DNA of 64,000 bases from Rhododendron vialii (lineage: Eukaryota > Streptophyta > Magnoliopsida > Ericales > Ericaceae). Within the stretch, counting starts at the first letter, position 1, and each line of letters opens with the position of its first letter. This document shows positions 24,729 to 36,100 of this stretch, in pieces. The notes below the pieces were generated by a model, which was given only the letters and a program-made list of their open reading frames with translations, made no database searches and was not told where the DNA came from. The stretch covers positions 8,476,501 through 8,540,500 of the forward strand of contig NC_080564.1 in assembly GCF_030253575.1 (NCBI RefSeq), written 5' to 3'. A program made the translations under genes and the position numbers.

Positions 24729-25222
24729 TGTTAGAACTTGTGGCTCATATGTTAATATGAAAACATACTAAGAAGTTCTAGAAAGAGACCAAATGCTGGA
24801 TCGAAGCCAAATACCAGATTAGGGTTAGAATATAGCAGGTATAAATACTCTATATTGTAAACCCTCTTTCAGTTGATTGAATAAGAAACGATTGCCACTC
24901 TCGCTCTCGTAGAGGTACCCAGTATTGGAGAACCACGTATATTCTATGTGTAAATACTCTATATTGTAAACCCTCTTTCAGTTGATTGAATAAGAAACGA
25001 TAGCCACTTTCGCTCTCGTGGAGGTACCCAGTATTGGAGAACCACATATATTCTATGTGTAAATACTCTATATTGTAAACCCTCTTTCAGTTGATTGAAT
25101 AAGAAACGATTGCCACTCTCGCTCTCGTGGACGTACCCAGTATTGGAGAACCACGTATATTCTGTGTGTTGATTTCTTTATTATTTTCTATTCGCATATC
25201 TTGTGTGTGTTTCGGTCCTACA
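24729..25222 (+). mobile_element. Solo LTR of a copia-type retrotransposon
   Basis: Begins TGTTAGAAC and ends CGGTCCTACA, i.e. TG...CA with matching terminal inverted bases. CATGT stands directly on both sides (24724-24728, 25223-25227), an exact 5-bp TSD. No internal gag/pol follows, so this is a solo LTR left by LTR-LTR recombination. The interior has three tandem 109-bp copies. Assignment to copia rests on the short LTR and its style and is inference. Confidence 0.88.
24843..25169 (+). repeat. Three 109-bp tandem copies inside the solo LTR
   Basis: AAATACTCTATATTGTAAAC starts at 24843, 24952 and 25061, with exact 109-bp spacing and few differences. Each unit holds the AT-rich TATAAATA-like stretch (intact TATAAATACTC only in the first), GTTGATTGAATAAGAAACGA and a GGTACCCAGTATTGGAGAAC segment. 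Confidence 0.92.
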
Positions 25223-25859
25223 CATGTGGTAAGTTCAAGTTCTATAAGACCATCTATTTAAAAAAGAAATTGAAAAAAAAAAAAAAAACTTCACCTAATA
25301 AACCTCTCTCTGAAGCACATGGAAAGGGATGTCTGAGTTTCAAGACAATTGAAGCCTTGGCCACGTTATTCGTAAAATAAAACCTCAAGAGAAAGTTGAC
25401 CTTGGTAATTCCTTCTTCTATTTTTTACTCCACTAATTAACTAGGGATGAAGGCTAAAACCCAAAAAATTAAATAAAGTAGTTTTCTTTAAGGAATTTTA
25501 TGTGCCTTGTTTTCTGAAACTTTGATTGTTTTAAAGGATTCCTTAAGTATCAGGGGTTGTCATTTGGCTGCGATCTTTAGCTTTGCACACAATGTGATGC
25601 TAAAATACACAGATCAAGTAACAACACGGAATCGAGACGAGACGTAGGGGCGGCCCAATCTCATTGAAGGCAAAAGCGAAATATGAGAGTGACGCCTCTA
25701 AGAGTTTAAATATCAGTCTCTTTCAATCTATTTTACAAGCTTTTACCTCTCTTAAATCTTCCAGCCTCTCTCTCACAATCCCACTCAAATACGAACCCTC
25801 GAATTTGTCCAGCCCATAGATCCAATAGCTCTCCCTATTTTACATCATTTGCTTTCCAT

Positions 25860-26312
25860 GCCTATGTAATTGTGACGAGCCAGTTTTGGATATTTTTTGT
25901 GCCCATGCTTATAATGTGCAGCTGAAAAAATCTGGAGTGGGCATGTCCTTCAAGGTTCATTCCAGGCTTGTGGGCTCTCTCCTCAGAAGCTCTTCCTCTC
26001 CTAAGGATAGCGCTTCTGTTATCCCTTTAATTGAGGCAGTGAGTTGAGCTTTAAAAAGACATTATTTGCATATTAACATCCACACTAATGATGCTTCTCC
26101 TTTCCACCAGTTGAGAAGCGCTAAGGAGTTCCCAGCCATAGTAGCTCCGTTGTTTTTTTTATTTCTGCTTCCTTGTGCAGTTAGTTCATTCCTGCAGTAT
26201 ATCTCTTTGCGATCGTGGCAGGATTCATCAAGCATATTTTTTGGCAAAATTTGCAGCGTCTTCCAGAATCCATTCTGAAGCTGATACATCTTATCAATTT
26301 GACAAAAATTAG
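25860..26312 (+). pseudogene. RNase H-like domain relic
   Basis: Translating the plus strand from about 25871 gives CDEPVLDIFCAHAYN, then SGVGMSFKVHSRLVGSLL, IPLIEAVS-stop-ALK and HINIHTNDASPFHQL. After a frame change it gives YFLAKFAASSRIHSEAD to a TAG near 26311. The order of the G-x-G strand, E-A-x-x-W/stop-A-L helix, T-N/D pair and final LAKFA helix resembles plant RNase H domains of non-LTR elements and related nuclear genes. A TGA replaces a usual Trp codon and at least one frameshift breaks the frame. Assignment is by eye only. Confidence 0.45.
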
Positions 26313-26531
26313 TCTACTACATTTAAATTTTTATTGAAATTACAGTGCATTATGAGATGTAAAATTATTACCGAAGAATCCTAGTCTCTAGCGTTTAGAA
26401 TTCTCGTACAGAGTAGTTGTTTTACGATTGATAGAGCTCAACGGAATAAACAAATTCAAGACTCTGTTCAGTTTGGTAATCCGGGAAACATGAGATAGCA
26501 TATTAACATGAGCCAACAAAACCAACAAACT

Positions 26532-26773
26532 GCAACAATATATTACACCACCACGACGGTACCGGTAAGGTCGGGGATTCAAAACTTACCCCACTCGATC
26601 TTCTTTGTACAGACGATGTTCTACTTATCATACATACCACTCAGATAAACAGGCAACAATATATTACACCACCACGACGGTACCGGTAAGGTCGGGGGTT
26701 CAAAACTTACCCCACTCGATCTTCTTTGTACAGACGATGTTCTACTTATCATACATACCACTCAGATAAACAG
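26532..26773. repeat. Near-perfect 121-bp tandem duplication
   Basis: GCAACAATATATTACACCAC starts at 26532 and 26653. The two copies differ at about one base (GGGGATTC against GGGGGTTC), which suggests a recent event. Confidence 0.93.
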
Positions 26774-27121
26774 TTACGTTTGAGATACACCAAACCAATA
26801 AGAACAAAGGTGGCATTTGTTACTTATTGGACTAATGAACGAGGATGAGCTTGATTCAAGGCAGCACAGCATTCAACCCGAAACCTGCATTTTCCCACAG
26901 AGAATGTACATGAGTAGAGCACACCAAATATGACACAGGAAAGCTTATTGAAAGAGAATATGCAAAATCAATATCCTAGTACATCTATGTGTTAGAAAAT
27001 TAGGGGAAAACTTAATTATCAAAAACGATGAGAGCGCACGTTTCAAAACAACATTTGCTATAAGAACTCCAGGAACATACACGAGGTTGGTTCACTAAAC
27101 AACAACAAACAGGATTTTGAG

Positions 27122-30100
27122 CTACTTGTTGGGCAACACATGAACAGGCAACCTGCATAATCAGAAGCAACGAATCCCGATTAAACTAAATTCTCTCTTC
27201 AAAAACGACAAAATAATCTTGACAAAACTACTTAAGAAGGCTTGCAAGGGTTCAGAAATAGCCAACAAAATCGAGGAAACTTCATCATACAGTTTGGTAA
27301 ACCAATATCTATGGCCTATGAGTATGAGATATTAAACACCAGCACAGAGAGATGCAGAAGTAGCAACCATCACACCATAGGGCGGTAAACCTTAGAAGCA
27401 TGGATACAGACATGGGATATGGACAGATATACACATCTAAAAATTAAGATCACATAATCACATTGGGAACACAAGGACTATGTAAGCCTACATATCTTAT
27501 ACAGTACTTAAAATTGTATCCTTATAATTTCATATAAAGATGAAAAACATGCACTCTGTCAAATTGAAGATAATAGTAAAGACAAATAACAGTAACAGTA
27601 TGAAATGTAAATCAATCGCCAATAAACAAGTCTTTATGACTAAGCATATGACAATTTTGACTTTGGCTAAACTTAAAATATTGTATCATGACATCCAATT
27701 GTGTTACTACCAAGTCAACAAACATGTCCTAGCGTGTCTGACTATAAAACATACAAAGTCTGACACAAATTTACGCGTGTCTGACACGTGTCCAGACTCC
27801 AGAGCATATAGTGTATGTGTCTGACACATGTAAAACACGTGGTACCTGAGGCTGGTGAACGAGTCAATGCTTCTCAGCCCTTAACCCAAATATTTACCAC
27901 ATGAATAGAAATTTCTGATGAACGGACAATTAGAGATGTTACTAAACTCACTGTGCATCAACCTGGAGCTTCTTCCTTTTCTTCCTGTTCTTACGGTTTC
28001 GCTTTTTTGCAGAACTTGGACCAACACCTAGAGGCTGTTCCATGGCTGGAGGCACAAATGCAGTAGGAGTAAATGCCACCGGTGATGGTTCCCATTTAGG
28101 TTTCTTGCATTGATGGAGAGGCTTTTGCATTGCTAGGATATTGCTGAGTTTAGCAAAAGCCTCTGAAATCACATTGCTCGTAACATTATTGACACCCTGA
28201 GTAATTCCAACCTCCTTCCCATTGCCGAAAGGAATTCCTGTGTTTCCCATCAACAGTGCATTGCCATTCCCAGTGCTTTCAACCTCTTTCTCATTGCGAA
28301 AAGGGAAGACAAAGTCAGTCCCCGTGCTTGGTGCCAAAGGTGTACTACTGTCCTGGAAAGGCTTTTGCATTGCTGGGATATTAGTGAGTTGGCTAGCATA
28401 AGCCTCTGAAATTACAGTGCTCGTACCATTATTGGTTCCCTGAGTAATTCCAACCTCCTTACCATTGCCAAAAGGAACTCCTGTCTTTACCACCAACGGT
28501 GCATTGCCATTCCCAATACTTTCAACCTCTTTCTCATTGCGAAAAGGGAAGACAAAATCAATCCCCGTGTTTGGTGCCAAAGGTGTATTACTGTCCTGGA
28601 AAGGCTTTTGCAGTGCTGGGATATTTCTGAGTTGGCTACCACAAGCCTCTGAAATTAAAGTGCTCGAAATGCTCGTACCATTATTTGGACCCCAAGTAAT
28701 TCCAACCTCCTTCCCATTGCCAAAAGGAATTCCTGTATTTACCACCAACGGTGCATTGCCATTCCCAGTACTTTCAACCTCTTTCTCATTGCGAAAAGGG
28801 AAGACAAAATTCCCCGTGTTTAGTGCCAAAGGTATACTGTCCTGGGAAGACTGTGAGGCCTTAAGTTTATCCAATGCAGCATAAAGCCTGAATTTGGACT
28901 TTATGATCTCCAAGATAGCGGTTCCTGACTCAGAATTACCTGGATAACAGTGTAAAGGAAAAACAAATCACACCACTCACGCCATATCAACTTGCATTAT
29001 AGGAAAAAGAGAACATGTCGCAAACTCCGTGAACTAACAAACATTTAAGCAAAGTGACAAACCTTCAGATACCCTTGCCTTCTTACAAAGATGGAATTGC
29101 ACCATTCACCTCAAACATCTCATTAAGTATAACATGACTACATGAGAGAACCAATTTTCCCTGAATAATAGGGACAAGGCTTTATTGAGAACACTGATCA
29201 GTATATAAGCAGTTTTTTCCGCATCTGGAGAAAAGCAGAATTGTTGACTTCCCTTGAAATTCAAGATCGGGTAACTAGGCCCCCCCTTGTGTAAAAATGC
29301 TAAGACTGGTGAACATAGAATCTAGAACATATTTATTGCACTGACTGTAAAAACAAAGGGAGAATAAATTACCATGAAATAGAGAGCCATCTCCAAAGTA
29401 CTCCCAAAGCCCAGCTCTTATATCATATTGAAAGCAATGGACAAAAAGAAAAGAATAAGCTAAAAAGAGTGTCTGAGGCCGAATGGGAGAGAATAAAAGT
29501 TTAGGGGTTGCTGCCTCAGTCACTAGCATTTTTACTAGCTTACATCAAAAAGTATGAAAACAATTTAATCAACATGGATAATGACAAACATATGTTACCT
29601 GTACCATCAAAGATGCCCTTTCTATTTAGACAAAGGACCTGAACTCAGCTCTCCGTCGATAATTTTGGGAAAGAGGTTATATATTGTTTCTGTCACAAAG
29701 CTTAGGAGTTGGTGGATTTCCCAATATTTCACTATCAGGTGGCAAGAGAATTTGGAGAATTGGGGTCTGTTGCTTACCATGGGGTCCTTGTTTATCAAGG
29801 CAACCCACTATGAGGTGGCAAGAGAATTTGGAGAATTGGGGTTTGTTGCTTACCATGGGGTCCTTGTTCATCAATCATAAGCAAGCATATGTGCCTCCAC
29901 TAAATTCAAGGCAACCCTCTTACACCTGTCTATGGCGGGAGTAAAACTACAGTATGTCTGGAGAGATAAGAGTTGTCAATACAGCTACTGAAAGGCAAAT
30001 CAAGCACGCTCTTTCCATTTTGGAGAAAGGGAATTTTTTGTGAACCATGCCTTAGTATTAACGCTTGTAGATATTATGGAGCACTCTCTTTGGGAAAGGA

Positions 30101-33100
30101 TTTGCAGCTTCTTTGTGTGTAACCCACGCAGAAATCAGGCTCCTTTTAACATTTTTCCCAATACAGATATCTTGTTTACCCAGACAAAAAGGGAAAAGAA
30201 GATGCAAAAATAACACCTGAGAAATGAAGCTTTTATGAAAACTAGCTGTTCGGCACACCCATTCCATCACCACCATTGTTCTTTCGCCAATCAAAATAAC
30301 CAAATAAATTTGCCATTGAAGTTCTGAACTCTATACGTTTTGTTGGTGATCTACTGTGGCCGGTACATACGTTTCATTTTGATCTCATGTAATTAGTTGA
30401 GGGCGTCTGCTTCCATCCTAACCTAATAAATGCTTTCCCCAAGTGTGGACCCTATATTTACGTGATCTTTATCAAAAGTTGGTTCTTTTCAATTTGCTAG
30501 ACTAGATCTGCTCCTTGGTGTCTTTTTTATTGCCCATGTCAATTATACCCATTCAATCACCAACATTGATAGAGTATTATGTACATCAATTGACTCTATC
30601 ATAAACAATTCTTTTCGATTTGCTGCAGATACTCTTTGACTTGTCGATGTTGTTCTGTCTATACCAAATAACCAACCAAATAAAGTTGTAGTATAAATGG
30701 CAACCAATTTTTTCCCTCAAAATTGTTTATTCTTATTTTCCTAGATTTGCACTATGATGTCATCTGCCATTGACATTTTCCTTCATCCTTACTTGATAAA
30801 TATTTTGAGACCATTTTATGCTTACAAATCTGCTAATGCATTCGTTCAATGAATTTGATTGGGTGACGTAGCCAAATGATAGGCAAAGGATGCACATAGG
30901 TTTTCTACCACAATATAGTAGGCCACGAAGATACAAAGTTCAGGGAAACACAAGCTGTAGGTGACTACATATTTATGTGGTGGTGGTAAACACTTCTGGA
31001 TTTCTTATTGCTTATGATTGGGCCATCTATGATCTACCGGCTGCAATTTAAACAATTTATTGTTAGAAAAAGTGGAAATAGGAGAGCAATGGAAAAAGAT
31101 TCAAATGCTCTTGCTGCGATTGTACACAAGTAAAGATAAAGAAGTGAAGACAATGATACATAAACAAATAGTACACATCAGTTTAAACTTATGAAGAGAA
31201 ATACGAGCACAAAAAGATTCTCTAGCTATTTTTGGATGATTGGTCAATAAACTTGCAAATAAGAATTAAGAAATGATTACCAAAAATTGATAGGATAACA
31301 GCACGTGCTGCCAATTGCTCAGCTTCTTTCTTGCTTCTTCCTACTTCACCCGTATAATTAACACCATTGAATACCAAAGAAGATATAAAAACTGGAAGCA
31401 ACCCCTTTGGCTGAATCGTGGACCTCGTGGTATAAGTAGGCTTCTCTAGATTCATCTTCGTTGCATATTCATTGAGGATAGACTTGCAAAAGACTGTATC
31501 CTGGATGATCGGAAAAGGAAAAAGACTCTGAAGATGGCCAAAAAAGGAAAGAATTTGAATGTCACAGAAATGGATAACTAAGAGAAAAACATGAGTCTAC
31601 TTAGCACCAAAAAGTAAAATTAAATTTACTCGTACCTCCATTTCATTCTTCCTTACTATTACAAGTTTAAAACAACAAAATCAAGGAACATAAGATATAA
31701 AAGGGTTTAAATACAACATGGGAACTCATATTGAAGTTGTCAACGAAGAAAAAAGCAGGAGCAAGCTTATGTTGTAAGCACCAGGATTTACTAACAGATT
31801 CCTAAGTTGATTGTAAATTTCCAACCAGACATTGACCTCAACACTATAAATAAGTAGCATGCGTCATAAGTAAAGTAGGAAAATTGATATGCACTTAACT
31901 TAATATTGGAAGCAGGCTTACGACAACATGGGTTCATCATTATCTCCCGTTCTCCCTACAAGTTTCACCATGTGACTGCGCCCGCCCAAAAAAAAAAACC
32001 CACTAAAGATATCTACAAAGCATTGAACCGCACAAGCATGACTCTTAAATGCCTGATAGGAACGGTGAAATGGGCAAATGGCAACAACAACAATGAGCTA
32101 AATCATGAAATTCAGCGCCATAGACAAACATTCAAGGTGCTTAAAAACAGAATATGATCATAATATTAAGGACATCACAAGTAAGGGCCATGCAGTGGGC
32201 TATGTTCCAAGTTTAAACAGACTCAAGCCAGAATGTCGAGAAGAGGTATGTGTCAATGTGTCGGATTCATCTACTTTCGCAGTAAAGGACACAGCAAAAC
32301 TGCAATAATATTCATACTTTCAGTCCAGATACTTCATCAAATTTCTAATGTAATTAAGTGTACAAGGTGCAAAGACCATTTCATGCATAAAATGAGTTTC
32401 TTTCTTTCTTTTCTTTTCTTTTCTTTCTTTTTTTGATCCCCATACCATGAGTTTCATGCACAAGTCTGTGGCAAACTGGAGTACTTTATATGCTTTCTAG
32501 GTAAGCGACTAAGCGCCCAGCTAAAAATATTGGACATGTATGTCAAACATTTTTCCAAGTGTCGAGTGTCTGATGGGGTACTTTTCCAACATTTTGTGGA
32601 GTCCATATAACCTGGCTATGATCTGGTTTGACCAAGGGTCCAGCACCTGTTTGCATTTTCAAAAGGGTTTCTGACATGTAGGTTTCTCCAATCTTATCAC
32701 ATAATAGTTGTAAATGCTAGAAGAAAGAACATCATAATAAGTCAAGTAAACTATAATCCACAAGATATAAAATCCTCAAGCCACCAAATCAATAACTTAA
32801 CTTCTGAATTGAACTGTATAAGTACATCTTGCAACAAAAATCCAATTGGTACACCAGTATGTTAAAGTAAAATCCAACTTAGTAAGTTGGAAGCAAGAAT
32901 CATGCATGCCACATACCTCACGAATAATAGGATATCCTTCTTCTTTTATCTTTTGAGTTAAACTAGCCAATGCGACGCTGGCAACATCTTGCTCTGCGGC
33001 TTTGCGATTGGAAAAAGTGTTTGGAGATGTAATGTATGTTCCATCCACAAAGACAGTAGACCTAAACATAGGTGGACGTTGAGCACCTTCATTAATTGTT

Positions 33101-36100
33101 TGATATATTGGGATGGGTAAGCCGGATCTTTGAGCATACTCTTGCAAACGGTTTTTCCATAGAAAGTGTTCAGGGACATCTAGTGAAATAAAGGAAAATA
33201 TGTTAGCACACAATCCCATTTGGGAGTTCCTAATGCAAACATGCAATTCGGTAATTAATATCAGATACCGTTGTCAAACATGAAAGTATAACTTGAAAAG
33301 GAAAGCGAGTAAAAGTAATCAAAGTCTAATACATCTATACAACAAAAAGGAGCAGTTTCTCAAAATGTAAGAGATAATTGTCCTTGTTAAGTTACCCTTC
33401 TCTGGTACCCAGCTCTGCTTTCTAATCCAGCAGTTTCCCAAAATGCAAGAGATAATTGTCCTTGTTAAGTTACCCATCTCTGGTACCCAGTTCTGCTATC
33501 TATCAGTCTTTTTTTTTAATCCTCATATCTAACAGTCATATGGGTCGTTTTCAAGGAAACATGTCAAGCATTGTTAAGTAGTGAATTATTAAAGGCAAAA
33601 CATCAAGCATTGAGCAGTTTCAAAATGGAATTACCTTGCAGACAAGATAGCTCAGTTTTTAATGGCAATCATGGTTAACTCTAGCCTTCAAAAAGTCCAC
33701 TATCAACACATTTATAACTTCTTGGAAGGTATAAGGCCAAGCAAACATGAGGGATTTTTTTGCCCTCCCCAAATAGAAACTTGTAGTAAACCCGCCTAGC
33801 CAACACCTAGGTTTGTTTGAACACATGAAATTAAAAAGAAAAGAATATTCAAGAAATAGTTTTGTTCATCGTGGGAGCTCTTATGGAGGTTATAATTGTT
33901 CCATCTTAAGACCAGTCTCTGTATATCAAACCGCTGGTTAAGAGCTTTCACAGATTATATATTAGGTTACTTGAGAACTAGTAGAAATTGGAAACCATTA
34001 GTAATGAGTGCTTTCATTTGTATTCATTAGGTTGTCACAGAGTGAATCGAATCGTGAATCGGAATGGCCTCCTTTGGATCGTGAATAGTAAAAGATTTGA
34101 CCATAATAGGAACATATATAAGTGTACATAGATATCACAGATTCATCATAAAAATGAAATCTTAACCTTAATACAATAAGAAGTATGTTTTTAACAATGA
34201 CTATATAGCCTAGTAGGTTAGAAACTTGCTTATATGGCAACATGGGTGGGTTGGTTTGAGGGAGCCCTAACGCTAACTATGATTTAGAGGATACAAGAAT
34301 GAAGGAGATCGATTTGTCAAACTTTGAGCTCATGTAGGAGATTATACACAATCATATTCACAAATTAAAATAACAACATTTTAGAGACGTTGAGCCCATT
34401 TATTGACTCATATGATAATTAACTATAGAAATCTCACCAAACTAATAGTAGTTAATTCATGAGAACAAGGTACCTTAGCCTTAAACACATCTCATATGAT
34501 TATTATAATCTTTGAGAAAAACACAAAATGAAAAGGGTTAACAACATGCTCCGGGTAAGAAGAAACATTCTAATCACCAATGATCAGCAAATTTTGTATG
34601 GAATATATAACTTTTCCGAACTTAACACTCTATGAAGTTACATTCTTGTTTTTCTAGGAAAAAATGAAGGTAAAAGTGGTTTCATATACGCGAGTGCAAC
34701 TGTTATATTTGCACGAATCGAATCATGAATCATCCGGATCATCATCAATTCTAACTATACTATGTTTTACCTGTAGATTCGTATCGTTTTTGCATGAATT
34801 GTGGATCGAGTCGGGAACCACGCGATTCTCTTAATTTTTTAGGCCACTTGAGGACTCTCTAAATTTAAGATCATTGACATAGACTCTCATTTATTTACTT
34901 TCCTTATTTGGGATATAGATGAAGAAAAACAGCTTTTATGCTCCTTATTACTTTCAAGAGATTCCTTGTTCTTCGTGCATTAAACCAACTAAACCACACG
35001 AGTTGCAAACGAGAGAAAAAGTAAAAGCTTAAGAACCCACACGGAGACAATGTCTTCAAATTTAAATTTTATGTTCATTCTTTTAGATCTAATTCCTCCA
35101 AACAAGGAGAAGAAAAAAAAAGCCATAGCTATTGGAGGACCTAGCAAGCCCTCTTGAATTACCGTAACCCACCCAATTAAAAAGTTATTCACCTTATGCC
35201 AGGCGATTAAACTCTTTCCCTCATTGCTCCACAAATTGAAACATCATACCAATCATTTCCCAGTAAGCTTATATATACTATAGCATTATACATCTACTGA
35301 CTTTATGACAAACAAATATTTTTTGTACAAACCAAAAAATTAAGCTATCATTTGGAGTGCGATAAGCGGGCCTATAGGAGACAATATAAATATATCTACA
35401 CAGTTGAAGATATATTGCCCCGTCATGTGGTATGGTCCATCCCCTTGGCGCCCCCAATGGTGGAACTTGTTTTACCATAGTAAATGAGATTATATGCAAA
35501 TCCTAATCCTGGAAATTAAATAGACCTAGAATGCTATCTCTTCCCTCCACAAAAACGGATAGTAAAACCTAGTTAACATCTAAAAGGTGAATGCACGGGT
35601 GAGATGTTTTAAGGCAGGTGGAAGCCTCAAGGCATAAGCATTATAGAACTTAAATTCATATAAAACTATCTCGAAATTTTGAAAAATAGAACCATAACTT
35701 TGTTTGGTTGTTATTTGTTAGTTTTGATATAATATTTTTGAGATAAAAAAGTTTTATAGGTTTGTGTATTTTTTCGTCTTCAGTCAATTTTTTTTTCATA
35801 TTTTAACAACCTCTTTTACTTTTGATTTTTGAATAGAGGTACACTATATACATCCAAAAAGTAAAAAAAGAAGAAGTTAATCTGATAAAAAATAACTGAA
35901 GACGAAAAAACACAAATGACGAAACAGTCAAAAAATTTGTTCGGAGAGAATATTTCCGAGAGGAGAACCAAACAAAAAATTCTAAATAAAATATATACAG
36001 AAACTCCTCTAAGCCTAGTAATGCATGTTTAACACATGTAAGCTAAAGATATATGAGTATCTATCATTTAGCTCCTAGTAAAACATACATGTATTTGTAT

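Noticed and set aside
24843-25169. CRISPR-like regular repeat
   Set aside because: 109-bp units without spacers inside a retrotransposon LTR of a plant genome.
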